The notes under the pieces: generated by a model
Told to the model about the DNA's origin: nothing
Seen by the model: only the letters and a program-made list of their open reading frames with translations
Database searches by the model: none
From: CAZSTA01 sp964609495 [NCBI: uncultured bacterium]
Lineage (GTDB): Bacteria; CAZSTA01
Length of the DNA stretch: 12,466 nt
Direction of reading: 5' to 3'
NCBI GenBank assembly: GCA_964609495.1
Contig: CAZSTA010000056.1
Coordinates: 6,487-18,952, forward strand
Shown: positions 1 to 6,666 of the stretch, piece by piece
How the letters are laid out: each line of letters begins with the position of its first letter
How positions within the stretch are numbered: the first letter of the stretch is position 1
Program-made: the position numbers and the translations under genes

Positions 1-124
1 CTATCTCTATCACTTTATAAGCCTTCTGGGGAAGACTCCTAAGATATTTCTTGATACTTATATATCTGTTCCCTACTAGTATCCTAAGATTACTCTTGCC
101 AGCAGGGATCCAATGCTCCCCCTT
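1..124 (-). pseudogene. Probable DDE transposase fragment, cut by the window edge
   Basis: On the minus strand a stop-free stretch of 41 codons runs from just after a TAA (125-127) to the window edge. It has no ATG, GTG or TTG. The translation contains KGEHWIPAGKSNLRILVGNR followed by YISIKKYLRSLP. The pattern 'K-x-H-W-I ... KSN ... ISIKKYLRSLP' resembles the middle of IS4/IS701-like DDE transposases, where a (G)KHW(V/I)..LKSNR motif precedes a V/ISVKEYAKSLP motif. That comparison is from memory, not from a search. The frame upstream holds two stops (around 125 and 140), so if this is a transposase its 5' part is decayed. It could also be a chance open stretch, because 41 codons is short. The 157 bp between it and the next gene (125-281) show nothing else recognisable. 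Confidence 0.35.
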
Positions 125-281
125 TTATTTAGTCCTCTCTTAATCGAATCTGTATTCATTCCAGATCAATTCGTTGATGGATGGTTGTCCACTTTATCCT
201 CCGCTTGCGATTTCGGACAACGTTCTGCGTATTGGCGAAGTGCAGAAGGCATTACGTTATATGAACACAGCATACTTTGCA

Positions 282-1238
282 TCAAAGTTCACTTAATATC
301 TTCTCTAATGCTCTTAGTCCAGATTCCTCAGCGTTTCGAGCCTTTCTCAGGTATTTTAGAGCAACGCTTGAGCGATTTGTATCCTTAACTTCGTCGCCTT
401 TTGGCGGGAATGGAAATACTCCAGATACATTTTCTAAGTTTTGTGCAACCACTTCATAATGTCCTATAGCCTCGTCGAACAATGAACTGAATTTGTCATC
501 AAGGCGCTCCTTAGCTTCTTTTAGGAATTGTACTGCAAAACCTCGACACTCACTCCATACGGCGGAATTATATGCCATACCGAAGTTATCGGCTTTGCCT
601 ATCTCCAAGGCATTTATCCAATTGTCAAAACCAGCTATACCTGCTTTGTATTTAGGGTATATCCACTTTGCTGGACTCTTGGCATGCTCCAGGGCGAATT
701 CCAAAGCATCCTTAACAGTTTTGATGTCATCCGCAGCTTGACCGGGTTTCACAACATACATCTCTAGGATGCCGATCTCCGTATCGCCAAGCTCATCCCA
801 CGGTTTGGGGCCCTTGCCCGAATCACACTGCGCACCTGAGAAGTAGTATCCTTCATCATCGTAGCCATAGACAACCTGGAATTCGGGGATATCCAACTCC
901 CAGCCATAACAGGGCAAGCCTTCATCAATAGCCTGTTTCGTCTTTTCCCAGGCGAGCTTCTGCTTATCGGCAAAATCACTGTGCGATTTATCGCTTAATA
1001 CTCCGTCGATCGTATAACCGATGTTGTTTCCAAGCTTGAAAAGCATCTCCGTGTGCCAGGCCGTAGGTCCGCTTGGGCAGACAACTTCGTGCATATTGAT
1101 GATGAGCGCATGCCCAGTTGCCCCAAACAACCAGGCGTCGGAGACATCCAAATTCAAGTGCTCGAGACAACCCTTAATACAGCCAAGATGCGAAACCCAC
1201 CTTGGTTTCCATCTTAAACCTTCAATCTCCTTTTTCAT
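282..1238 (-). CDS. BtrH N-terminal-domain (papain/C39-like) protein, 318 aa
   Basis: The 318-residue protein has no signal peptide or membrane segment. Residues ~15-165 look like the BtrH_N fold, named after the butirosin acyltransferase BtrH and related to papain-like cysteine peptidases. It has an early Cys motif HLGCIKGCLEHL (C20, C24), then GHALIIN (42-48), and a strand segment typical of C39-like folds, IPEFQVVYGYDDEGYYF (117-133). The C-terminal half is helical with an AGIAGFDNWINAL motif (199-211), which recurs in proteins of this type. Substrate and activity are unknown; it may be an acyltransferase, a peptidase or an inactive relative. The ATG start is supported by a very strong AAGGAGGAGGT site (1243-1253). 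The gene stands alone. All six Ile codons after residue 172 are ATA, whereas none of the eleven before it is, which hints at a composite history. Family placement is moderate; function is not assigned. Confidence 0.7.
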   Translation of the reverse strand: MKKEIEGLRWKPRWVSHLGCIKGCLEHLNLDVSDAWLFGATGHALIINMHEVVCPSGPTAWHTEMLFKLGNNIGYTIDGVLSDKSHSDFADKQKLAWEKTKQAIDEGLPCYGWELDIPEFQVVYGYDDEGYYFSGAQCDSGKGPKPWDELGDTEIGILEMYVVKPGQAADDIKTVKDALEFALEHAKSPAKWIYPKYKAGIAGFDNWINALEIGKADNFGMAYNSAVWSECRGFAVQFLKEAKERLDDKFSSLFDEAIGHYEVVAQNLENVSGVFPFPPKGDEVKDTNRSSVALKYLRKARNAEESGLRALEKILSEL

Positions 1239-1349
1239 TTCTACCTCCTCCTTGTTTCAAACCGCCGTGTTCATATAACTTGTTTCTATCAGCGTCCTTC
1301 TCTCCAGCTTTCAGATATACTAAAAACCCTTGCTCGAACATCTATATCT

Positions 1350-1377
1350 ATTATAACAAACATTTGTTCGATTACAA
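1350..1377 (-). promoter_or_regulatory. Sigma70-type promoter for the BtrH_N gene
   Basis: Read on the minus strand: TTGTAA (-35, 1372-1377), 16 bp, then TATAAT (-10, 1350-1355). Transcription would start near 1343 and give a leader of about 105 nt before the ATG at 1238. The -10 matches consensus exactly; the -35 matches four of six positions. Confidence 0.6.
1357..1370 (-). promoter_or_regulatory. LexA-like operator between -35 and -10
   Basis: The minus strand reads CGAACAAATGTTTG. This fits the Gram-positive type LexA/DinR box (CGAAC-N4-GTTYC) in 13 of 14 positions; only the last base differs. It lies in the spacer between -35 and -10, where bound repressor would block RNA polymerase. 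A further half site (TCGAACA, 1334-1340) sits just past the start point. Other repressors also bind GAAC-N4-GTTC-like palindromes, and no lexA gene is in the window. Confidence 0.4.
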
Positions 1378-1471
1378 GGGTTTTTAATAAAAATTTTCGG
1401 AAATACTGACTATATGTGTCAGGATTTGTCAGAAAATTTCAATTTCTATCTTTAAGTTTGAAAGCTATTAT

Positions 1472-1510
1472 CCCTCCTATAATTTAGAAGTCGATAGAGT
1501 GTTAGGAGGG
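1472..1510. repeat. Short inverted repeat downstream of the DUF502 gene
   Basis: CCCTCCTA (1472-1479) and TAGGAGGG (1503-1510) are perfect 8-bp complements with a 23-base centre. They lie 45 bp past the stop of the minus-strand DUF502 gene and might end its transcript, but no T run follows on that strand. The rest of the 316-bp gap (1239-1554) holds the BtrH_N control region and a direct repeat TGTCAG (1417-1422 and 1428-1433). Confidence 0.25.
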
Positions 1511-1554
1511 GCATCAGTTTATACAGGGGAAGCGCAGAATTCGATCTAAGCTAT

Positions 1555-2163
1555 CTATCCATTTGCTGACTTCTCCTCATCCTCAACGATGAGTCCTCCT
1601 GATACGATCATCTTTAGACCTGTATTGGCGGAAATATCTAATTCTATTACTTCATCTTTAGGCACTTGAACCAGCATTCCCGAGGTAGGATTAGGAGAGG
1701 TGGGAATAAAGATATAGACAAGCTCCTTTCCAGTCTTATCTGTGATCTCCCGGGGACTATCGCCAGTGGCAAAGCCCAGGGTGTATATGCCCGCTTTGGG
1801 ATATTCAATGAGAACTACCTTTTTGAAAGCCTTATGCTCTCTCGAGAGGATGGTAATAGCGATCTGTTTCAAAGATTTATATATATCTTTTACCACCGGA
1901 ATTTGCTCCATCCATTTTTCATATAAAGAGATGATCTTGCGTCCTATAATATTGGTAGCCAGAAGCCCGGTTATCAAGACGATGAGTAGAGCGATCAGCA
2001 GTCTTAATCCAGGTATATTTAAGGGATTAAGTGTCTCAATGGGGATAAGCTCTAAGAAGGAGTTTATAGCCATATATAATAAATTTAAGATATAGATGGT
2101 AACGATCAGGGGAAGCAGAACCAAGAGTCCATTAATGAAATACATTCTGAGTTTGCCCAGCAT
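1555..2163 (-). CDS. DUF502 family membrane protein, 202 aa
   Basis: This is an integral membrane protein of unknown biochemical role. Two hydrophobic segments are visible: residues ~9-30 (INGLLVLLPLIVTIYILNLL) and ~54-74 (LLIALLIVLITGLLATNI). A soluble, mainly beta C-terminal half follows. Family signatures are the IPVVKDIYKSLKQI segment after TM2 and the IFIPTSPNPTSGMLVQVP stretch near residues 149-166, matching the P-T-[ST]-P-N-P-[ST]-[SG] signature of DUF502. Length is usual for the family. The longest frame begins with TTG-ATG. I take the ATG because it is the normal codon and lies 8 nt from the GGAGGT site (2172-2177). The gene follows the transketolase C subunit by 58 bp on the same strand and is probably the last gene of that operon. 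A functional link to transketolase is not established. Confidence 0.88.
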   Translation of the reverse strand: MLGKLRMYFINGLLVLLPLIVTIYILNLLYMAINSFLELIPIETLNPLNIPGLRLLIALLIVLITGLLATNIIGRKIISLYEKWMEQIPVVKDIYKSLKQIAITILSREHKAFKKVVLIEYPKAGIYTLGFATGDSPREITDKTGKELVYIFIPTSPNPTSGMLVQVPKDEVIELDISANTGLKMIVSGGLIVEDEEKSANG

Positions 2164-2221
2164 CAATTTTTACCTCCAGATTTCCTTTCAAGTTTCGCAT
2201 TAAATCTCATAAATTAGGCCG

Positions 2222-3181
2222 CTAGGTTATTGCCAGGCTCCGTTCCTTTCTCTTTATAACTCTCTTTGCCGCCTCTACTATATTCTGTGCTTTTAACCCA
2301 TATTCTCCTAGCAGGTCATCACCAGAGCCAGATTGCCCGAATAGATCCCTCACCCCGATTCTCTCCATAGGAACTGGCTTATTCTCCACCAGAACCTCAG
2401 CTACAGCACCACCTAATCCCCCTATGATGTTATGTTCTTCAGCGGTCACTATAGCTCCGACCTCGCGAGCAGCGTTTATTATCGCTTCTTCATCGAGCGG
2501 TTTTATGCTGTGCATATCTATCACTCGAGCCTCAATACCTTCGGAGGCTAATTGATCGGCAGATTCTAAAGCTTGCGAGACCATAACTCCACAAGCTATG
2601 AGAGCAACATCATGACCATCTTTTAAGATATTGGCTTTGCCTATTTCGTAATTGATATTCTCATCGTAGATAACTGGGACCTTAGATCTCCCTAATCTAA
2701 TATAGAATGGACCATATCTCTCCGCCGCAAGGCGCACAGCTCTATCGGTTGATACTGCATCGGCTGGCACTAATACCGTCATATTGGGAATAGCTCGCAT
2801 AATAGCTAAATCCAGTAGGGCTTGATGAGTTGCTCCATCCTCTCCTACAGTTACTCCCGCATGAGTAGCTACTATTTTAACATTAAGGGCAGGATAGGCT
2901 ACCGAGATAGTAACCTGATTACAAGCCCTCTCGGAAGCGAAGATAGCGAAGGTACTGGCGAAGGGTATCTTCCCGGCAGCCGCTAATCCCGCCGCGGTGC
3001 TTATCATATTCTGCTCGGCGACGCCCATATCGAAGAAACGTTCGGGGAACTTCTCAGCGAACTTCTTGGTATAAGTGGATTTCGCTAAATCCGCATCTAA
3101 AACCACTATATCTTTATTCAACTCTCCCAGTTCGGCTAAAGTTTTACCGTAGGCAGAGCGAGTTGCGATCATCTCAGCCAT
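2222..3181 (-). CDS. tkt: Transketolase, C-terminal subunit
   Basis: This is the beta-like half of a split transketolase (EC 2.2.1.1), which with the preceding gene forms the thiamine-diphosphate enzyme of the non-oxidative pentose phosphate pathway. The 319 residues cover the pyrimidine-binding domain (~1-165) and the C-terminal transketolase domain (~185-310). The catalytic glutamate that activates the cofactor is E56 in DMGVAEQNMIS. The loop HAGVTVGEDGATHQALLD (107-124) is the family's substrate/TPP-binding segment, and VTAEEHNIIGGLG (245-257) is the usual C-terminal motif. The ATG start has AAGGAGG about 8 nt upstream. The gap to the N-terminal subunit is 37 bp, so the two are cotranscribed. 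Split transketolases of this kind are found in archaea and many bacteria. The same fold occurs in DXP synthase and E1 dehydrogenases, but the neighbour and the motifs fit transketolase best. Confidence 0.95.
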   Translation of the reverse strand: MAEMIATRSAYGKTLAELGELNKDIVVLDADLAKSTYTKKFAEKFPERFFDMGVAEQNMISTAAGLAAAGKIPFASTFAIFASERACNQVTISVAYPALNVKIVATHAGVTVGEDGATHQALLDLAIMRAIPNMTVLVPADAVSTDRAVRLAAERYGPFYIRLGRSKVPVIYDENINYEIGKANILKDGHDVALIACGVMVSQALESADQLASEGIEARVIDMHSIKPLDEEAIINAAREVGAIVTAEEHNIIGGLGGAVAEVLVENKPVPMERIGVRDLFGQSGSGDDLLGEYGLKAQNIVEAAKRVIKRKERSLAIT

Positions 3182-3218
3182 TAAATATTCCTCCTTGTGA
3201 AAAGGTGTTGGATCAAAA

Positions 3219-4049
3219 TTAAGTTTCTAATTCGCACAGAGCGGCTTCCATTTGTTCTTGAGTAGGGGCTTTGCCGTGAAAATCTACCACATTTTCCATA
3301 AATGATACCCCCTTACCCTTTATCGTGTGAGCGATGATTATCGTGGGTTTGCCTCTATATTCCAGAGCCAAAGCTAAAGCGGTCAGAATCCCTCTGAAGT
3401 TATGTCCATCTATCTCTATAACATTCCAATTGAAAGCTCTCCACTTATCAGCCATCGGGGAGGTGGACATTATCTCCTCCACCGGACCATCGATTTGGAG
3501 ACCGTTATAATCCAAGATGGCGGTGAGGTTATCAAGTTTATAGTGAGCAGCTGCCATCGCGGCCTCCCAAATCTGTCCCTCATCTGACTCTCCATCGCCG
3601 ATCATCGCATAGACATGATAATCCTTCTCATCTAACTTCCCTGCTAGAGCCATTCCGTTAGCTACGGATAACCCCTGTCCTAGAGAGCCGGTTGTCATAT
3701 CCACTCCCGGGGTCTTTTTCATATCCGGATGGCCTTGAAGTATGCTATGCAACTTTCTCAGGGTCAATAGCTCTTCTTTAGGGAAATATCCAGCTTCGGC
3801 TAGAGCGGCATAGAGAGCTGGGGCAGAGTGTCCTTTGGAGAGGACAAAGCGATCTCGATCCTCCCAATCCGGTCGCTGGGGATCTATTCGCATCTGATGA
3901 AAATAGAGAGCAGTTATAATATCGGCGGCAGATAGAGATCCGCCGGGATGTCCGGATTTAGCAGTGCCTGTCATCCTAATAACATCACAACGAAGCTTTC
4001 TAGCTATAGTCTTTAACCGTCTGATGAGATCCTCATCGATATCTATCAC
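3219..4049 (-). CDS. tkt: Transketolase, N-terminal subunit
   Basis: This is the diphosphate-binding half of split transketolase, 276 residues from the GTG start chosen here. Visible motifs (numbered from that start) are [13 protein letters not shown] (from residue 32), [14 protein letters not shown] (68-81), [16 protein letters not shown], and the TPP/metal motif GDGESDEGQ (151-159) ending in LDYNG (N182). H34 and H73 are expected substrate/cofactor histidines. A longer frame starts with TTG at 4076, but its codons 5-7 spell the Shine-Dalgarno AAAGGAGGT (4056-4064). That places the real start at GTG 4049, 6 nt after it, or less likely at TTG 4052. It is the first gene of the minus-strand operon and lies behind a leader of about 265 nt that contains a palindromic repeat. 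Confidence 0.95.
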   Translation of the reverse strand: MIDIDEDLIRRLKTIARKLRCDVIRMTGTAKSGHPGGSLSAADIITALYFHQMRIDPQRPDWEDRDRFVLSKGHSAPALYAALAEAGYFPKEELLTLRKLHSILQGHPDMKKTPGVDMTTGSLGQGLSVANGMALAGKLDEKDYHVYAMIGDGESDEGQIWEAAMAAAHYKLDNLTAILDYNGLQIDGPVEEIMSTSPMADKWRAFNWNVIEIDGHNFRGILTALALALEYRGKPTIIIAHTIKGKGVSFMENVVDFHGKAPTQEQMEAALCELET

Positions 4050-4055
4050 CAAGGA

Positions 4056-4064
4056 ACCTCCTTT
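4056..4064 (-). promoter_or_regulatory. Shine-Dalgarno site that sets the transketolase N start
   Basis: AAAGGAGGT on the minus strand lies inside the longest open frame and 6 nt before GTG 4049. It excludes the upstream TTG at 4076 as the main start. Confidence 0.8.
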
Positions 4065-4116
4065 ATATTTGCTCAAATTGGAGTAGTGTATTTAGCTAAA
4101 AATGTCCTTACTTCGT

Positions 4117-4262
4117 AACCACCCTCCCCTACCTCCCCCCAATCAAGGGAGGGGAAAATAATCTCCTCAAGAAAGCTGTTTGATTATGTTCCCTCTCCCA
4201 TCAGGGGAGAGGGATAAGTGAGGAGATTATATCTTGAACCCTCTAGCAAAAAGCTATGAATA
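4117..4262. repeat. Dispersed two-hairpin (REP/BIME-like) repeat, copy 1
   Basis: A GC-rich palindromic element sits in otherwise AT-rich DNA. The left unit starts CACCCTCCCCTA and has stem CCTCCC/GGGAGG (4132-4137/4147-4152). The right unit has a perfect 10-bp stem TCCCTCTCCC/GGGAGAGGGA (4190-4199/4205-4214) with a 5-base loop. An outer perfect 12-bp stem, ATAATCTCCTCA/TGAGGAGATTAT (4158-4169/4219-4230), encloses the right unit. The two units are roughly inverted copies of each other. The element aligns in the same direction with copy 2 at 12281-12422, including the right flank (CT-GA-CCC-CT-AGC ... CTA-GAATA). No reading frame is present. Similar CCCTCCCC/GGGAGAGGG palindromes are scattered in many bacterial genomes. 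This copy lies within the leader of the transketolase operon. Confidence 0.8.
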
Positions 4263-4274
4263 GGGAGTTATTTA

Positions 4275-4289
4275 TTTGAAACTACTTAA
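4275..4289 (+). repeat. 15-bp sequence repeated inverted at 12215
   Basis: TTTGAAACTACTTAA here is the exact reverse complement of 12215-12229. It lies about 60 bp to the right of the repeat hairpins, whereas the partner lies about 65 bp to the left of copy 2. It may mark one boundary of a larger element, but only two occurrences are in the window. Confidence 0.5.
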
Positions 4290-4321
4290 TAACTTACTCA
4301 GGGAAGTGATAATCTCTAATC

Positions 4322-4350
4322 ATTATAGCCAAATAATATCATTTTGTCAA
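4322..4350 (-). promoter_or_regulatory. Consensus sigma70 promoter of the transketolase operon
   Basis: On the minus strand TTGACA (4345-4350), exactly 17 bp, then TATAAT (4322-4327): a perfect consensus promoter. Transcription would start near 4315, leaving about 265 nt of leader that includes repeat copy 1. Its -35 box faces the -35 box of the kinase promoter 20 bp away. Confidence 0.8.
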
Positions 4351-4370
4351 GTAGTAAAAGTATTTTGGTC

Positions 4371-4399
4371 TTGACATATAACCAAGTTAGTAGTAAAAT
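4371..4399 (+). promoter_or_regulatory. Sigma70 promoter of the histidine kinase operon
   Basis: TTGACA (4371-4376), 17 bp, TAAAAT (4394-4399). Transcription would start near 4406, about 39 nt before the kinase ATG. The 10-bp sequence AGTAGTAAAA occurs at 4350-4359 and again at 4389-4398 over the -10 box. TGTCAAG/CTTGACA (4345-4351/4370-4376) is an inverted repeat formed by the two divergent -35 boxes. Confidence 0.75.
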
Positions 4400-4444
4400 T
4401 AAAACAGGAAATATCCTTCTCTGAGATCGGGGAGAAGAGAAGTT

Positions 4445-5821
4445 ATGAAGGAACTTTTAGAGAATACGAAAAAGTCTATAGAGGAACTTATGAGGCAATT
4501 ACGGGATCTGAGAGGGAGCTACTCAGGGATAGATGAGAAGTGGAATGATTTGCAGAATAATATTGACGATCTCAGATATTCTTTACATGAACTGGAGAGG
4601 AAGATAAAGTCTCTCCAGCGAAGTCGAGAGGAATTACTAACTTTATATCAGATCGGGCGGGAAATAAATTCCATACTTGATCTCGATGAGTTGCTCGAGA
4701 CAATTATGGATGAAGTTATTCAACTCGTGAGCGCTGAGAGAGGTTTTATAGTGCTGATCGATAAGAAGACCTCTGAGTTAACCTTAAAGGTAGCTCGACG
4801 TTTGGATGAAGGTATCTTTAATGAAGCGCAATTTAAGGTCAGTCGAGGGATCGTGGATGAGGTGTTTAAAAGCGGAGAACCTATCCTATCTATGGATGCT
4901 CAGACCGATCCTCGTTTTGAGTCGAGGCGAAGTGTTATGCTTTATCAGATCAAATCTGTTTTATGTGTTCCCTTAAAGGTTAAGGGAAAAATTATAGGGG
5001 TGGTATATGTTGATAATAGAATGGGAAGTGGGCTCTTCTCTAAGGATCAGTTAGATCTATTAATCGCCTTTGCTAATCAGGCGGCTTTGGCTATCCATAA
5101 TGCCCGATTATTTGCCGCTACAGTCACTTTAGAGGAGCTCAACAGGGCTAAGAATCAACTGATATCTCAGATGGCTCATGAATTACGCACTCCTTTGACC
5201 TCCATCCAGGCTTTTTCTGAGTTGCTTCTCTCTGGGGATGTAAAGGGTGAGGAGGAACAGAATGAATTCTTAGAGATAATCGATTCGGAAAGTAAGCGTC
5301 TGAATCAAATTATAAGTGATCTTCTGGACATATCTCGCCTCCAGATCAGGAAGGTAAAGCCAGAGAAGGAGGATATCAATTTAACCAGCTTAATTATGGA
5401 AGTATGCAATATGCTTAAAGTCCAGGCAGAGAAGGGAGGATACGAATTTAAGATCGATATACCCTCTGATCTTCCCCCAGTGTTTGCGGATAAGAAGCTA
5501 TTAAACCGAGTTATGGTGAACCTGATAAGCAATGCTATCAAATACTCCCCCGCTGGAGGAGAGATCACAATTTCTGCTAGAGAGGATAGCGATGAAATCC
5601 TCATCTTCATTCAAGATGAGGGGATAGGTATATCTTCCCATGATATTCCTCATATATTCGAGCAATTTTATCGAGTTCAGAGGGGGAGGGCGGTAGAGGT
5701 TCAAGGGACTGGATTAGGGTTAGCGATCGTTAAATCGATAATCGAGGCTCATCAGGGGAAGATTTGGGTAGATAGCGAGTTGGGCAAGGGAAGTAGATTC
5801 TCCTTCACTCTGCCTAAATGA
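4445..5821 (+). CDS. Soluble GAF-domain sensor histidine kinase
   Basis: This is a cytoplasmic two-component sensor kinase of 458 residues with no membrane segment. Domains in order: a charged coiled coil (~1-65); a GAF sensory domain (~66-222, with [10 protein letters not shown] and [21 protein letters not shown]); a HisKA dimerisation domain with phospho-acceptor H245 in [12 protein letters not shown]; and a HATPase_c domain with N box [10 protein letters not shown] (N363), G1 box DEGIGI (391-396), F box IFEQFYR and G2 box GTGLGL (421-426). All catalytic motifs are intact. The GAF ligand cannot be read from sequence. No response regulator lies in the window, so it is an orphan here. It is the first gene after a strong promoter, and the YmdB-like phosphodiesterase gene follows 43 bp later, suggesting a shared transcript. 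The start has GGGGAG (4429-4434) 10 nt upstream. Confidence 0.95.
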   Translation: MKELLENTKKSIEELMRQLRDLRGSYSGIDEKWNDLQNNIDDLRYSLHELERKIKSLQRSREELLTLYQIGREINSILDLDELLETIMDEVIQLVSAERGFIVLIDKKTSELTLKVARRLDEGIFNEAQFKVSRGIVDEVFKSGEPILSMDAQTDPRFESRRSVMLYQIKSVLCVPLKVKGKIIGVVYVDNRMGSGLFSKDQLDLLIAFANQAALAIHNARLFAATVTLEELNRAKNQLISQMAHELRTPLTSIQAFSELLLSGDVKGEEEQNEFLEIIDSESKRLNQIISDLLDISRLQIRKVKPEKEDINLTSLIMEVCNMLKVQAEKGGYEFKIDIPSDLPPVFADKKLLNRVMVNLISNAIKYSPAGGEITISAREDSDEILIFIQDEGIGISSHDIPHIFEQFYRVQRGRAVEVQGTGLGLAIVKSIIEAHQGKIWVDSELGKGSRFSFTLPK

Positions 5822-5842
5822 GAGGGAGATGCTTCCTAATTC

Positions 5843-5852
5843 AAAGGAGAGG
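5843..5852 (+). promoter_or_regulatory. Shine-Dalgarno site that sets the YmdB start
   Basis: AAAGGAGAGG lies inside the longest open frame, downstream of its ATG (5829) and 12 nt before GTG 5865. It favours the GTG start, although the spacing is slightly long. Confidence 0.6.
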
Positions 5853-5864
5853 ACGAATTATAAC

Positions 5865-6644
5865 GTGAAGATACTTTTCATCGGGGATATCTTTGGAAGG
5901 CCGGGACGAAGAGCGGTGCGAAATATACTTCCCCGAATCAAAGACGAGTATGGAGTGGAGTTATTTTTAGCTAATGGAGAGAATGCGGCTGGTGGTATCG
6001 GAATAACTCCACCTTTAGTAGATGAAATATGTTCTTATGGCGTGGATCTTATTACTACTGGTAATCATATCTGGCAAAAAAAAGAGATATTGGATATAAT
6101 AGATACCGATGCTAGGATTATAAGACCTGCTAATTATCCCCCTGATGCCCCGGGGCGATCTTCGAGTATCATAGATCTGGGAGGCGCGAGAGTTGGAGTT
6201 ATCAACTTATGCGGAAGAGTATTTATGGGTAATCTAGATTGCCCCTTCCGAGCGGCTGACAGAGAGATCGAGAAGTTAAGAGATGTGGAAGTGATAATAG
6301 TTGATTTTCATGCGGAAGGAACTTCTGAGAAGGTGGCTATGGGGTGGTACTTGGACGGGAGGGTGAGCGCGGTAATAGGGACTCATACTCATGTGCAGAC
6401 TGCGGATGAGAGGATCCTCCCTAAGGGAACGGCCTATATCACCGATGTGGGAATGACGGGGCCTCACGATTCTGTCATAGGGGTTAGGATCGATTTGATC
6501 CTACATCGCTTCTTAACTCAGATGCCGGTTCGCTTCGAGCCAGCCAAGGAGAATGTTATCCTCTGCGGAGTCATAATAGATGTGGATCCTAAGTTAGGAA
6601 AAGCTCTAAGTATTCAGCGGTTAAGGTTGCCGCTTAACTCGTGA
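5865..6644 (+). CDS. ymdB: YmdB-family metallophosphoesterase (cyclic nucleotide phosphodiesterase type)
   Basis: This is a dinuclear-metal phosphoesterase of the B. subtilis YmdB / TIGR00282 family. Studied members hydrolyse 2',3'-cyclic nucleotides and affect biofilm and motility decisions. From the GTG start it has 259 residues, the usual length, and begins with the family motif KILFIGDIFGRPGRRAV. Metal ligands by motif are D8 (GDI), E39/N40 (NGEN), N67 (GNH), H149 (DFHAE), H174 and H176 (GTHTHVQTAD). The conserved ITDVGMTGPHDSVIG follows. A longer frame from ATG 5829 adds 12 residues that do not fit the family, and the Shine-Dalgarno site lies inside it. The gene sits between the histidine kinase and a small zinc-ribbon gene (22 bp gap). 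The frequent partner RNase Y (rny) is not seen here. Confidence 0.93.
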   Translation: MKILFIGDIFGRPGRRAVRNILPRIKDEYGVELFLANGENAAGGIGITPPLVDEICSYGVDLITTGNHIWQKKEILDIIDTDARIIRPANYPPDAPGRSSSIIDLGGARVGVINLCGRVFMGNLDCPFRAADREIEKLRDVEVIIVDFHAEGTSEKVAMGWYLDGRVSAVIGTHTHVQTADERILPKGTAYITDVGMTGPHDSVIGVRIDLILHRFLTQMPVRFEPAKENVILCGVIIDVDPKLGKALSIQRLRLPLNS

Positions 6645-6666
6645 TGTTCGAGAGGAGGGGATTTTT

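Larger units (their letters stand above)
1321..1386. repeat. Long interrupted inverted repeat upstream of the BtrH_N gene
   Basis: TAAAAACCCTTG (1321-1332) is the exact reverse complement of CAAGGGTTTTTA (1375-1386). Inside these arms TCGAACA (1334-1340) pairs with TGTTCGA (1365-1371), giving 19 matched positions per arm with only a small asymmetric bulge and a 24-base centre. The right arm holds the -35 box and the centre holds the -10 box of the promoter described separately. The repeat is therefore more likely an operator region or the remains of a small element than a terminator. The T run after the right arm on the plus strand would fit a terminator, but no plus-strand gene precedes it. 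Confidence 0.7.

Noticed and set aside
113-388. Plus-strand reading frame of 91 codons overlapping the end of the BtrH_N gene
   Set aside because: It is antisense to a well-supported gene, has no convincing ribosome site and shows no recognisable protein pattern.
1321-1386. The long inverted repeat as an intrinsic terminator
   Set aside because: No plus-strand gene lies upstream, the centre is 24 bases long, and promoter boxes coincide with the arm and centre.
1666-2095. Plus-strand frames over the DUF502 gene
   Set aside because: They are shadows of the DUF502 coding sequence, whose motifs and ribosome site are clear on the minus strand.
4117-4140. Possible G-quadruplex on the minus strand (G-runs in the transketolase leader)
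   Set aside because: The G-runs are explained by the palindromic repeat, whose complementary C-runs nearby would rather form hairpins.
4117-4262. CRISPR array or miniature transposon
   Set aside because: There is no regular direct repeat with spacers, and no clear target-site duplication at the ends.
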